Source of the DNA: DSSM01 sp964484125
GTDB lineage: Bacteria; Bacteroidota; Ignavibacteria; Tepidaquicellales; Tepidaquicellaceae
Assembly: GCA_964484125.1 (NCBI GenBank)
Contig: CAZAEK010000009.1
Span: 45,291-109,290 of the forward strand
Length of the DNA: 64,000 nucleotides
Reading direction: 5' to 3'
Shown here: one piece after another, positions 44,413 to 53,796 of the stretch
Position numbering within the stretch: the first letter of the stretch is position 1
Layout: each line of letters begins with the position of its first letter
Notes under the pieces: generated by a model
The model's database searches: none
What the model saw: the letters and a program-made list of their open reading frames with translations, nothing else
Told to the model about the DNA's origin: nothing
Made by a program: the position numbers and the translations under genes

Positions 44413-45348
44413 ATGGAATATAAAGATTATTATAAAATACTCGGAGTAGATAAGAAAGCTTCAAAAGATGAAATTAAAAAAGCTTTCAGAAAACTTGCAA
44501 TGAAATACCATCCCGATAAAAACAAAGGGAATAAAGAGGCAGAAGAAAAATTTAAAGATATAAATGAGGCACATGAAGTTTTAAGTGATGACGAAAAAAG
44601 GAAAAAATATGATACAATGGGAGATTCTTATAATTATTATCAGCAATCAGGAAGCAATCAGGGATTTGACTGGTCGCAGTTCTACACACAGGATACGGGA
44701 AGCAGTGGAGGAACCGGAGACTTTGAAGATTTCTTCGGAGGTTCTGCTTATTCAGATTTCTTTGAAAGATTTTTCGGAGGCAGTAGCTTTTCACAGGCAA
44801 GAGGTCGCAGGGGAAGAAGGGCTCAGAGAAATTACAAAGGTCAGGATGTAAATGCTTCAATTTCAATAACTCTGAAGGAGGCATTCAGTGGAACTGAAAA
44901 GGTATTTCGCTATAAAGACCAATCAATAAAGCTAAAGATAAAACCGGGAATAGAAACAGGACAGATACTAAAATTAACAGGGAAAGGTGAATTGGGTTAC
45001 GGAGGAGAACCTGGAGATTTATTAATAACAATAGAGGTATCAGAGGATCCTGTGTTTGAAAGAAAAGGGAACGATTTATATGCAGATATTCTGGTTGATA
45101 TATACACTGCCGTGCTTGGAGGCAAAGCTGAGTTTAGTTCTTATAAGGGAAACGTAAAGGTTGAAATTCCAAAAGGGACACAATGCGGAAAAGTACTCAG
45201 ATTACAAGGTATGGGTATGCCATGGTATTCAGATAATTCAAAACACGGTGATTTATATCTGAGAGTCAAAGTAGAAATTCCACAGAATCTGACACAGAAA
45301 GAAATAAATCTTTACAGAGAACTGCAGCAATTATACAGAAAAAAATAA
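44413..45348 (+). CDS. cbpA: DnaJ-domain co-chaperone (CbpA type)
   Basis: This 311-residue Hsp40 has an N-terminal J domain (residues 1-70) with the HPD motif in MKYHPDKNKG, then a Gly/Phe/Ser-rich linker (about 75-130). Two C-terminal substrate-binding barrel domains follow, seen in VNASISITLKEAFSGTEK and LRLQGMGMPWYSDNSKHGDLYL. The cysteine-rich zinc domain of DnaJ itself is absent, so it is of the CbpA class. It would stimulate DnaK. It starts five bases after radC. Confidence 0.92.
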   Translation: MEYKDYYKILGVDKKASKDEIKKAFRKLAMKYHPDKNKGNKEAEEKFKDINEAHEVLSDDEKRKKYDTMGDSYNYYQQSGSNQGFDWSQFYTQDTGSSGGTGDFEDFFGGSAYSDFFERFFGGSSFSQARGRRGRRAQRNYKGQDVNASISITLKEAFSGTEKVFRYKDQSIKLKIKPGIETGQILKLTGKGELGYGGEPGDLLITIEVSEDPVFERKGNDLYADILVDIYTAVLGGKAEFSSYKGNVKVEIPKGTQCGKVLRLQGMGMPWYSDNSKHGDLYLRVKVEIPQNLTQKEINLYRELQQLYRKK

Positions 45349-45437
45349 ATCTGAGTATATTTAATAAAAAAATCGGGTATTTATTTTTATTTTGTAATAA
45401 ATCTAAAAATTTCATAAATTTGTAATTACTCAAATTC

Positions 45438-45520
45438 GCGGGAATGGCGAAATTGGTAGACGCACCATCTTGAGGGGGTGGCGCCGACTCGGCGTGAGGG
45501 TTCAAATCCCTCTTCCCGCA
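45438..45520 (+). tRNA. tRNA-Leu (anticodon GAG)
   Basis: The acceptor arm GCGGGAA pairs with TTCCCGC before A73. The anticodon stem is CCATC/GGTGG with loop TTGAGGG (anticodon GAG), and a long variable arm CGCCGACTCGGCG is typical of leucine tRNA. The T arm is GAGGG/CCCTC with loop TTCAAAT. CCA is not encoded. Confidence 0.95.
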
Positions 45521-45637
45521 CGAACAGATCGCCGGAGTATCACGGTAGTTTTTGTTAACTTCGGGCTTAATCACTTGATTATTATGCCTGACAAAGATAT
45601 TTTTGAACTTTTATAAAAAAATTAAAATTAAAAAGAT

Positions 45638-46084
45638 TTGATAAAGAAAGATTACGAATCGTACATTATTCTTGACGGCAACTTTGAAGATGCCCAGATT
45701 GAAGAGATAATAAAAAAATATGAAGCACTCTTCAAAAAGCTAAATGCTGAAGTAAATGAAATAGAAAGAATCGGAAGAAGAAGAATGGCTTATCCGATTA
45801 ATAAGAAACAAAATGGCTTTTATGTTTGTTTCAATATAGTAGCTCCTGCTGAAGTAATAGCTAAAGTTGAAAGAGCATACAGATTAGATGAAAATATAAT
45901 GAGATATCTGACAATATATATGAGCAAAAAGGAACTTGAGGCAAAATCCAAGCATTTAAAAAGAAAGGTAATGATGGCAGAAGCAGCTAAAATTGAAGCT
46001 GAAAAGACAGAAGCTGAAAAATCAGAACCTGAGAATATGGAATCAGAACCAGAAACTTCGGCTGAGTTATCGCCAGGAGAATAA
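45638..46084 (+). CDS. rpsF: 30S ribosomal protein S6
   Basis: This 148-residue ribosomal protein has the S6 core at residues 1-95: YESYIILDGNFED, RIGRRRMAYPINKKQNGFYVCFN and AYRLDENIMRYLTIYM. It binds 16S RNA as a pair with S18 in other bacteria. The core is followed by an extra acidic, Glu/Ala-rich tail of about 45 residues, longer than in E. coli. The start codon is TTG. It opens the rpsF-ssb-rplI cluster; the usual rpsR (S18) is not present there. Confidence 0.95.
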   Translation: MIKKDYESYIILDGNFEDAQIEEIIKKYEALFKKLNAEVNEIERIGRRRMAYPINKKQNGFYVCFNIVAPAEVIAKVERAYRLDENIMRYLTIYMSKKELEAKSKHLKRKVMMAEAAKIEAEKTEAEKSEPENMESEPETSAELSPGE

Positions 46085-46138
46085 AGATTTTTTTGATTAA
46101 CTTAATATTAACTATAATTAAATATCCGGAGGTAAAGA

Positions 46139-46585
46139 ATGGCTGAATTTAAGATGCCCGAATTAAACTCTGTAATAATTGCAGGAAATTTAACAAAAGA
46201 CCCGGTGTTCAGACAAACAACAAACGGAACGCCTGTAGTAAATTTTTCAATTGCAAGCAATAGAAGATTCAGAGACAAAAATGATGAATGGAAAGAAGAT
46301 GTATGCTATGTTGGAATAGTTGCATGGAACAGACTTGCAGAGAGTTGCAGAGATAAGTTAAGAAAAGGAAACGCAGTACTTGTTGATGGAGAGCTTCAGA
46401 GCCGTACATTCAAGACTGAAGATGGTGCAAACAGAACAGTAGTTGAAATAAAAGCAAGAAGAATTCAATTCCTGAACAAGAGAGCTTCAGGCGGTGAAGA
46501 TAAAGATGAGCCATCAACATTCACAGATGACAATTTTGATTCTCTTCTTTCACCAGAGGATTCAAACCTGATACAAGACAAATAA
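46139..46585 (+). CDS. ssb: Single-stranded DNA-binding protein
   Basis: This 148-residue SSB has an OB-fold at about residues 8-112 (NSVIIAGNLTKDPVFRQT, then WNRLAESCRDKLRKG and VLVDGELQSRTF). A short tail follows: it is acidic (SLLSPEDSNLIQDK) but ends in QDK, not in the DDDIPF-like tip that recruits partner proteins in most SSBs. A GGAGGT ribosome site lies eight bases before the ATG. It sits between rpsF and rplI as is common. Confidence 0.92.
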   Translation: MAEFKMPELNSVIIAGNLTKDPVFRQTTNGTPVVNFSIASNRRFRDKNDEWKEDVCYVGIVAWNRLAESCRDKLRKGNAVLVDGELQSRTFKTEDGANRTVVEIKARRIQFLNKRASGGEDKDEPSTFTDDNFDSLLSPEDSNLIQDK

Positions 46586-46610
46586 ATTAAACAGATTTTT
46601 AAAAAAATAA

Positions 46611-46636
46611 AAAGTGTGGCAAAAATGCCACACTTT
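46611..46636 (+). other. Perfect 10-bp hairpin between ssb and rplI
   Basis: AAAGTGTGGC (46611-46620) pairs fully with GCCACACTTT (46627-46636) over a six-base loop. There is no run of T beyond TTTATATATAA, so it may be a weak terminator, an attenuator or an RNA-stability element separating rplI from ssb. It lies where rpsR is found in many genomes. Confidence 0.6.
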
Positions 46637-46656
46637 ATATATAACAATCTAAGGAA

Positions 46657-47166
46657 ATGAAAATTATTCTTAAACAGGACTTCGAAAATCTTGGTAATGC
46701 CGGAGATATTAAAGAAGTAAAAGACGGCTATGCAAGAAACTTTTTAATCCCAAGAGGTATTGCATTACCAGCGACTGCATCTAACGTAAAACATTTTGAA
46801 GATATAAGAAAGCAGCAAACAAGAAAAATTCAAAGAGAAACAGAAAAAGCAAAGAAAACTTTAGACCAGCTTGAAAAAGTAAAAATTGAAATAAAAGCTA
46901 AAGTCGGCGAGGAAGACAAATTATTTGGTTCAGTAACATCACAGATGATTTATGATAAACTCGTTGAATTGGGATTTGAAGGTATAGATAAAAAGAAAAT
47001 TATACTGCACGAACACATAAAGACAGTAGGTGAACATCCGGTAGAAATAAAATTATACACAGGAGTAGTTGCAAAATTAATGGTATCAGTAAAAAGCGAA
47101 CTCGAACCAGAGCTGGTAACTGAAGCACAGGAAGAAGAAAAATCTGACGTAAATAAAGCAGAATAA
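46657..47166 (+). CDS. rplI: 50S ribosomal protein L9
   Basis: This 169-residue protein has the L9 N-domain start MKIILKQDFENLGNAGDI, then VKDGYARNFLIPRGIA, the long connecting helix (about 45-80), and the C-domain with LFGSVTSQMIYDKL and HIKTVGEHPVEIKLYTGV. A short acidic tail of about 20 residues follows. L9 binds 23S RNA near the L1 stalk. It comes after a hairpin and before a terminator. Confidence 0.95.
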   Translation: MKIILKQDFENLGNAGDIKEVKDGYARNFLIPRGIALPATASNVKHFEDIRKQQTRKIQRETEKAKKTLDQLEKVKIEIKAKVGEEDKLFGSVTSQMIYDKLVELGFEGIDKKKIILHEHIKTVGEHPVEIKLYTGVVAKLMVSVKSELEPELVTEAQEEEKSDVNKAE

Positions 47167-47242
47167 TTAAGTAATATATCTTAAGAATTTTTTAATTGCT
47201 TTTCACTATTTATTCAAATAAAAATATCGTAATTTTATAAAG

Positions 47243-47272
47243 AAACCGTTTCGGTTCGATTCGGTTTTTTTA
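47243..47272 (+). terminator. Intrinsic terminator after rplI
   Basis: AAACCG (47243-47248) pairs with CGGTTT (47262-47267), with a possible inner CGGTT pairing, and is followed by TTTTTT. It would end the rpsF-ssb-rplI transcript. Confidence 0.6.
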
Positions 47273-47310
47273 TTATTTTATTAATTAAAAAATAAACCCT
47301 TCAATTTAAA

Positions 47311-49215
47311 ATGGAAGACAAACCAGGTGTTGAATCAAACTTAACAAAGCAGAAATCAGCATCTTCAGAAACTGTAGCTTCCAAACCTGTAATCAAATCG
47401 GTTGATGAAGTAACAATAAGATTTGCCGGTGATTCCGGAGATGGAATGCAATTGGCAGGAACTCAGTTTTCTGATGCTGTAGCTACAACAGGTCACGATG
47501 TAGGAACTTTGCCGGATTATCCTGCAGAAATACGCGCCCCCGTTGGAACTTTGTATGGAGTGAGCGGATTTCAGATTCATTTCTCGAGCCATGAAGTTTA
47601 TACTCCGGGAGATGAAATAAATGCATTAGTTGCAATGAATCCTGCTGCTCTTAAAGTTAATTTAAAAGATTTAAGGAAAAATGGAATAATTATTGTCAAT
47701 TCAGATGCTTTTGACAGAAAGAATCTCGATCTGGCTGAGTATAAAACAAATCCTCTGGAAGATGGAAGTCTGGAAGGTTATAATGTTTTTGAAATACCTA
47801 TTTCAAAACAAATAACAGAGGTTTTAAAAGATCTGAATTTGCCTCTTAAAACTGCAATGAAGTGTAAAAATTTCTTTGCACTTGGAGTTGTTTACTGGTT
47901 ATATAATAAATCTCTTGATTATACACTTAACTGGATAAAGGGAAAATTTTCCAAACAACCTGAAATTCTTGAAGCAAATATAAGAGCATTAAAAGCAGGT
48001 TATTATTATGGTGAAACTACTGAGATGTTTACGACCAGATATGCAGTCAAGCCAGCCGCTTTGCCAAAAGGAATATACAGGAATCTGAATGGAAATGAAG
48101 CAGTAGCTCTCGGAATGGTTGCAGCTGCAAAAAGAGCTGGTCTTCAACTGTTTTTAGGAAGTTATCCGATTACACCTGCTTCTGAAATTATGCAGAATTT
48201 AGCTAAATATAAAAAATACGGAGTCAAGGTTTTTCAGGCAGAAGACGAAATTGCAGGTATCTGTACAGCAATCGGGGCATCATTTGCCGGCTCTCTTGGT
48301 GTAACTTCTACAAGTGGTCCGGGAATGGCTCTGAAAACTGAGGCAATAGGGCTTGCAGTTATTTCTGAACTTCCGCTTGTAATTATTAATGTTCAGAGAG
48401 GAGGTCCTTCAACCGGTCTTCCAACCAAAACAGAGCAGGCAGATTTGCTACAGGCATTTTATGGCAGAAATGGCGAATGTCCCGCTCCTGTTCTTGCGGC
48501 ATGTTCTCCTGCTGATTGTTTCACTATGGCAGTTGAAGCGTCAAGAATTGCCATAAAATATATGACTCCTGTAATATTGCTTACTGACGGATATATTGCA
48601 AATGGTACAGAGCCGTGGAAGATACAGAAAATTGAAGAACTACCCGAAATAAATCCGAATTTCAGAACTGACCCGGAAGGCTTTGCACCATATTTAAGAA
48701 ATGAAATTTTAGCAAGACCATGGGTAAAACCAGGTACACCCGGTTTGGAACACCGTATTGGTGGTCTTGAAAAACAACACATAAAAGGTAATATCAGTTA
48801 TGACCCTGAAAATCACCAGTTAATGGTAAGTCTCAGAGAACAAAAAGTACGGGGCATTGCTAATGATATTCCCGAAGTTGAGGTAATTGGTGATAAAGAA
48901 GGAGAATTACTTATACTCGGATGGGGCAGTACTTTTGGAGCGATTGCCTCAGCTTATGATAATTTAAAAGATGAGGGTATTAATGTATCTTACGCAGTTT
49001 TAAAATATCTGAATCCATTTCCTAAGAATCTCGAAAAAGTTCTTAAAAGCTTTAAGAAAGTATTGATCCCCGAGATGAATCTTGGTCAGTTAGCAAAGAT
49101 AATAAGAATGGAATATTTATTGGAACCGCTGATGTTGCATAAGGTTAAAGGAATTCCGTTTAAATCAATTGAGATAGAAAACAAAGTAAAAGAAATTTTA
49201 AAAATTAAAAAATAA
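47311..49215 (+). CDS. korA: 2-oxoacid:ferredoxin oxidoreductase alpha subunit (KorA, gamma-alpha fusion)
   Basis: This 634-residue protein joins the gamma domain (about 28-215; TIRFAGDSGDGMQLAGTQF then LYGVSGFQIHFSS) to the alpha/pyrimidine-binding domain (about 255-634; ALGMVAAAKRAGLQLFLGSYPITPASEIM, then FQAEDEIAGICTAIGASFAG). KorAB oxidises 2-oxoglutarate, or a related 2-oxoacid, to the acyl-CoA and reduces ferredoxin. It is the form with fused gamma and alpha subunits found in Bacteroidota and Actinobacteria. No delta (ferredoxin) subunit lies beside it. The beta gene follows after six bases. Confidence 0.93.
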   Translation: MEDKPGVESNLTKQKSASSETVASKPVIKSVDEVTIRFAGDSGDGMQLAGTQFSDAVATTGHDVGTLPDYPAEIRAPVGTLYGVSGFQIHFSSHEVYTPGDEINALVAMNPAALKVNLKDLRKNGIIIVNSDAFDRKNLDLAEYKTNPLEDGSLEGYNVFEIPISKQITEVLKDLNLPLKTAMKCKNFFALGVVYWLYNKSLDYTLNWIKGKFSKQPEILEANIRALKAGYYYGETTEMFTTRYAVKPAALPKGIYRNLNGNEAVALGMVAAAKRAGLQLFLGSYPITPASEIMQNLAKYKKYGVKVFQAEDEIAGICTAIGASFAGSLGVTSTSGPGMALKTEAIGLAVISELPLVIINVQRGGPSTGLPTKTEQADLLQAFYGRNGECPAPVLAACSPADCFTMAVEASRIAIKYMTPVILLTDGYIANGTEPWKIQKIEELPEINPNFRTDPEGFAPYLRNEILARPWVKPGTPGLEHRIGGLEKQHIKGNISYDPENHQLMVSLREQKVRGIANDIPEVEVIGDKEGELLILGWGSTFGAIASAYDNLKDEGINVSYAVLKYLNPFPKNLEKVLKSFKKVLIPEMNLGQLAKIIRMEYLLEPLMLHKVKGIPFKSIEIENKVKEILKIKK

Positions 49216-49221
49216 TTAACT

Positions 49222-50277
49222 ATGGATAATGTTGTTTCGGCAACACAAAATGATGCAACACCTGAAACTATAAAACCTTTATATACAGCCAAGGACTTTT
49301 CTTCCGGACAGGATGTAAGGTGGTGTCCGGGCTGCGGAGATTTTTCAATTTTAGCTCAGGTACAAAGGTCTTTCCCTCAGTTAATTGGCGAGAAAAAAGA
49401 AAATATAGTATTTATTTCCGGAATAGGTTGCTCAAGTCGTTTTCCTTATTATATGAATACATACGGCTATCATACAATTCACGGAAGGGCGGCAGCTATT
49501 GCTTCCGGTGTAAAAACTGCTAATCCCTCTTTGTCTGTATGGATGGCAACAGGCGATGGTGACTGTCTGTCAATAGGTGGAAATCATTTTATTCACCTTC
49601 TCAGGAGAAACATTGACATTAATGTTTTGCTATTCAATAACAAAATATATGGTCTTACAAAAGGGCAGGCATCTCCGACATCATCACACGGCGCAGTTAC
49701 TAAATCAACTCCTGCAGGCAATATTGAGTACCCTGTCAATCCGATTTCACTTGCTCTTGGTATGAACGGAACTTTCATTGCACGTTCTATTGATAAAGAT
49801 ACAAAACATCTTCAGGAAATGATTATAAGAAGCTATAAACATACAGGGACTTCATTTCTGGAAGTATTTCAGAATTGTGTGATTTTTAATGATGGAGTAT
49901 ATGATTTATACACTAATAAAGAGACAAGAGATGATAATGTAATAAAAATAGAGCATGGAAAACCGCTGCTTTTTGGAAAAGATAACTCAAAAGGCATTAA
50001 ACTTGATGGCTGGAAACCAATAGTGCTTGATTTGACAGATGGTAAGAACAGCGTTAATGATGTCTTGGTATATGATGAAACTTCAAAGGAATTAGCTTTT
50101 ATAATGAGTAGTTTTGCAGAGAATCCGTCTTTACCGATTCCGATAGGTGTATTTCTTTGTGTTGAGAACAGACCTACATACGATTCAGATATGGAGGCAC
50201 AAATTAAAAAGGCACAGGGAAATGCTGAAGGCGATGTTGAAGAACTTCTCAAAGGAAATGCATATTGGGAAATATGA
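49222..50277 (+). CDS. korB: 2-oxoacid:ferredoxin oxidoreductase beta subunit (KorB)
   Basis: This 351-residue protein binds thiamine diphosphate and one 4Fe-4S cluster. It opens with VRWCPGCGDFSILAQVQ, then GIGCSSRFPYYMNTYGYHTIHGRA, and the diphosphate motif ATGDGDCLSIGGNHFIHLLR with LLFNNKIYGLTKGQ (about 110-150). It works with KorA as an alpha2beta2 unit. It is the last gene of the pair and is followed by a strong bidirectional terminator. Confidence 0.94.
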   Translation: MDNVVSATQNDATPETIKPLYTAKDFSSGQDVRWCPGCGDFSILAQVQRSFPQLIGEKKENIVFISGIGCSSRFPYYMNTYGYHTIHGRAAAIASGVKTANPSLSVWMATGDGDCLSIGGNHFIHLLRRNIDINVLLFNNKIYGLTKGQASPTSSHGAVTKSTPAGNIEYPVNPISLALGMNGTFIARSIDKDTKHLQEMIIRSYKHTGTSFLEVFQNCVIFNDGVYDLYTNKETRDDNVIKIEHGKPLLFGKDNSKGIKLDGWKPIVLDLTDGKNSVNDVLVYDETSKELAFIMSSFAENPSLPIPIGVFLCVENRPTYDSDMEAQIKKAQGNAEGDVEELLKGNAYWEI

Positions 50278-50300
50278 ACATAAAATAAATATGTCAAAAA

Positions 50301-50336
50301 AAAGAGGCTGCCTAAAAAACAGCCTCTTTTTTTTTA
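50301..50336. terminator. Bidirectional intrinsic terminator between korB and the protease-barrel gene
   Basis: AAAGAGGCTG (50301-50310) pairs with CAGCCTCTTT (50320-50329), with T-runs on both strands: nine T after the plus-strand stem and seven A before it. The two convergent genes, korB and the minus-strand large gene, both can use it. Confidence 0.85.
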
Positions 50337-50370
50337 TCAAAGTTTAAATTAAAAATTTCAGCTATATCAT

Positions 50371-53300
50371 TTAAAAATCAAGTCCAAGAGTGAAATAATA
50401 TTTTGGAGCAGAGAATTTTTTCAGGTTATAACTGTATGCAATATCAAGTCCGAGAGGTATTCCGAGAAATACTGCCCGAAAACCATATCCCATACCCATT
50501 AATAAGTCTCTTGTAATAGTTGATCCGTTAACTTTTTCAAAGAATTTCAGATCTTTATTGTTAGTCCATGCAGTTCCTGCATCAAAGAAGATATTTCCCA
50601 TAATGTCTTTGAATCCTATAGGAGGCAATCCGAGAATTAAATATCTGAAAACAGGAAATCTCAACTCAGTATTTAATATAGCATATTTTGAACCTGCCAT
50701 CCTGTCATAATTATAACCTCTTAAAGGAGTGCCAGCAACAGAAAAAGCAAATTCGTCAATTGTCCCGTAAGGAATATTATAATTTTCAAATTCTCTGTTT
50801 ATCCAGTTATCAGCACCACCTATAAAAAACCTTTGCGGGTTTGCACCAAAACTTGCACCGCCGTGAAATCTGAATGCAAATGTGTAATCATCAGCAATTT
50901 TAAAATATCTTCTGTAATCACCAGTAAGAGTTGTAAACTCAAGTCCATTGCTTCCGAGTTTCGGAGAACCGGATAATGTAAAATTAAATCTTGAACCACT
51001 AACAGGAGCCAGATAACCCCATGTTGTATTATCGAAAACGTAGCTCAGAGAAGGAACGACAAATGATTTGCTTATAATTGGCTCATTTACATTATCAAGG
51101 TTTTCCTGTGATATCGTCATAATACTTGCATTTGCATCAACCCTTTTGAATTTTGATAAAGGAAGTGAAGCAGTTAAATAACCTCCATAATTTCTGAATC
51201 TGTATAGGTTATCACCAAATCCTTTATCATACAGGACAAATCTAGCAGTGTGATAAATACCTCCGCCGATGTCAATCCTTTTAGGCAGGTATTGATAAGC
51301 AATTGCATAGTCGCTGTTCTTCAGATCAATAACCATCGAAGTAATAATAAATATTCTGTGATTTCCAAGTAAATCGCTCAAGGCAATTGAAGCGACACCC
51401 TGTACACCGTAAAAACTTGAGTAATTTGCATTACCGTAAACAAGGTCTGGTGAAAATTTTATTTTATAATCATTTATTTTAAATGAGCCGTCTGATGTCT
51501 GATAATCTTCAATCAGAAAATTAGGGTTGTTTGAATATACAGAATCAAAATTAAAAACTTTATCTCTTTTGTTGCTTTTTTTATTTTCAAAATTCAGAGT
51601 TATTTCGCTGCCATATATTTCTGTTGTATCTTTTGTGATATTACTGTCATTATATTCAGTATGAGTTTTAATACTATCAACCTTTGTAACTTCAGTGCCT
51701 TTATCGGACAGGCTATCATTATTGACAAGATTTAACCCTTTCTGTTTTCTTTTAACAAATTCTGTTTCTTCAATTTTGTCAATGTTCAGATTCCTTGAAA
51801 ATGGATTGTCCATAGAGAAAATATCATAACCACCTTTATTCAAAGCAACAAAGAGAAGCTTTTTCCCGTCATTAGACAGGGAAATCTGACTAATCGGATT
51901 CAAAGAGTTTGTTATTGGTCTGGATTTTCTAATCCCGAGAGAATCCGTTTCAATTACATAAATATTACTTATACCGCTTTCATCTGATACATAAAGAGCT
52001 TTGTTATCAAGACCAAACTGAACATAAGTTTCATTTGAATTAGGAGCATCTGTAAGTCTTGTTATTTCTTCTGTAACGATATCTATGCTATATAAGTCCT
52101 TTTGATTGAAATCAAAATTATACATTTTAAAATCCTTTGGAATCATATTTCGGCTGATGTATTCTTTTCTGTCGGAATTGAATAAAATAGATTTGCCATC
52201 AGGAGACCATGTAGGATTAGCATCGGAAAAAATATCTGAAGTCAGATTTTTTAATGTACCTGTTTTTATGTTATAAAGATAAATATCTGATTGTTTTCCG
52301 TCGCTACCGGTAAATGCAAGAAGATTCATATCCTTTTTACTCCAGGATACATTAGATATTGAAGTAAGTGTAACAGGTAGTTTAACTTCTTTCCCGCTTT
52401 TAACATCTATAATAAAAATAGCATCATTTTCGCCTGCTTTTACGCTTATAGCAATTTTTCTGCTGTCAGGGCTCCAGCTAAGTCCGGGAGTAAGTACCTG
52501 TAGTTCTTCGAAATTATTTGATGTATTGCCCTCTACTATCTTTTCAATAATCTCCCCGGTTTTAACATCAGCAAGAAATACATCGAATAAATCATCTCTA
52601 TTGGAAATAAAAGCAAACATTTTTCCGTCTGGTGAAATTACAGGCGATATATTATAAAAACCGCCGTCTTTGGTATGATCAGTAAGGTTTTTTGCAAAGT
52701 CATAAACCTCTTCACGTTTTCTTGCATCAGACCAATAAATCTTACTGACTTCCTTCTGCCATTTTTCTCCTAATTTCAATACATCGAGTTTATATGTCTC
52801 ATAAAATGCCGCTTCAACATTATTCAATGACTTAATATTATTCATCAATTCGCCGATTTTATGTTTACCATAATAATCCTGAAGAAAAGCAAAAAAACTT
52901 TGCCCACCGCGGTATGCGAAATAACCATCGAGATATTCAAGTGGAGGCAGATAATTGTTTATGACAGCATCGCGTATATACATATCAGTTTCCTTGTCGA
53001 GACCATTAAGACTTTGAACCTCTGCCATACCTTCATTAAACCATATCGGGAAATTAAGAGTAATATTTTTAGAAATAATATTTTGTAAAGAACCTCCATA
53101 AAACATATCGTTCATAAAAGCATGAAGGAGTTCATGATGTATTACATGTCTGAACTGCTGATAATTTCCCTCAAACGGTACCAATACTCTGTTTTTAAAG
53201 AGCTCGGTTACGCCGCCAACTCCTTCGGGCAAAAATTCATCAAGGACATTATTTTGCTGGAAATCATTATGTGAGTTAAAGACGACTAACGGAATTCTGT

Positions 53301-53559
53301 TACTTATATAATAATCAAGATTTCTCGATAACGAAGCAAGAGAACTCTCGGCAACAACTGCGGCAAATTCCGCTATTGTATAGCCGTCCTGATAAAAATA
53401 AATATCAAAATGTTTCGTCTGAAGATATTTCCAGTCGAAAGTTTTATACTGAACTTTATTTTTACCAAACTGCGAATATGCCGATGAATTGAATATTAAG
53501 GCAAATATAATCAGAACTATTGCTTTCAATATTATGTTTGAGCTATTGTGTTTTTCCAT
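50371..53559 (-). CDS. Secreted metalloprotease-beta-propeller-outer-membrane-barrel fusion
   Basis: This 1062-residue exported protein has a signal peptide (about residues 10-30). It is followed by a peptidase MA-like gluzincin domain (about 40-285) with HELLH at 142-146 and a glutamate-bearing WFNEGMAE at about 173-180. Then come several WD40-like PD40 repeats (about 300-590; ISPDGKMFAFISNRDD, LSWSPDSRKIAISV, TWSPDGKSILFNSD). A low-complexity linker with many Lys and Ser follows, then a C-terminal beta-barrel of BamA/D15 surface-antigen type (about 700-1062), ending in LGLDF. It may anchor a protease at the cell surface. The layout is unusual. Confidence 0.85.
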   Translation of the reverse strand: MEKHNSSNIILKAIVLIIFALIFNSSAYSQFGKNKVQYKTFDWKYLQTKHFDIYFYQDGYTIAEFAAVVAESSLASLSRNLDYYISNRIPLVVFNSHNDFQQNNVLDEFLPEGVGGVTELFKNRVLVPFEGNYQQFRHVIHHELLHAFMNDMFYGGSLQNIISKNITLNFPIWFNEGMAEVQSLNGLDKETDMYIRDAVINNYLPPLEYLDGYFAYRGGQSFFAFLQDYYGKHKIGELMNNIKSLNNVEAAFYETYKLDVLKLGEKWQKEVSKIYWSDARKREEVYDFAKNLTDHTKDGGFYNISPVISPDGKMFAFISNRDDLFDVFLADVKTGEIIEKIVEGNTSNNFEELQVLTPGLSWSPDSRKIAISVKAGENDAIFIIDVKSGKEVKLPVTLTSISNVSWSKKDMNLLAFTGSDGKQSDIYLYNIKTGTLKNLTSDIFSDANPTWSPDGKSILFNSDRKEYISRNMIPKDFKMYNFDFNQKDLYSIDIVTEEITRLTDAPNSNETYVQFGLDNKALYVSDESGISNIYVIETDSLGIRKSRPITNSLNPISQISLSNDGKKLLFVALNKGGYDIFSMDNPFSRNLNIDKIEETEFVKRKQKGLNLVNNDSLSDKGTEVTKVDSIKTHTEYNDSNITKDTTEIYGSEITLNFENKKSNKRDKVFNFDSVYSNNPNFLIEDYQTSDGSFKINDYKIKFSPDLVYGNANYSSFYGVQGVASIALSDLLGNHRIFIITSMVIDLKNSDYAIAYQYLPKRIDIGGGIYHTARFVLYDKGFGDNLYRFRNYGGYLTASLPLSKFKRVDANASIMTISQENLDNVNEPIISKSFVVPSLSYVFDNTTWGYLAPVSGSRFNFTLSGSPKLGSNGLEFTTLTGDYRRYFKIADDYTFAFRFHGGASFGANPQRFFIGGADNWINREFENYNIPYGTIDEFAFSVAGTPLRGYNYDRMAGSKYAILNTELRFPVFRYLILGLPPIGFKDIMGNIFFDAGTAWTNNKDLKFFEKVNGSTITRDLLMGMGYGFRAVFLGIPLGLDIAYSYNLKKFSAPKYYFTLGLDF

Positions 53560-53796
53560 AATTTAAAATAATATGTAATTTATTTTTTTTATCGGTAATT
53601 ATATAGTCTCGATTTATTACATATTTATATCGTGTATTTAATATTTAAAAAACATAAATTAGATAATTATTAGACAAAGAACAGTGTATAAAAGTATAAC
53701 TAATGAAATTAAATGAAAATTCATTTTTAAAGTTTAGAATTTGAAAATATTAAGTAAGAATTTATATAGATAAATAAATAATCAGAATCAGATTAA

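Noticed and set aside
44413..45348. Full DnaJ
   Set aside because: The cysteine-rich zinc-binding domain is missing, so it is of CbpA type.
45570..45620. Ten-codon ORF between tRNA-Leu and rpsF
   Set aside because: Too short, with no ribosome site and no family match; chance ORF in AT-rich DNA.
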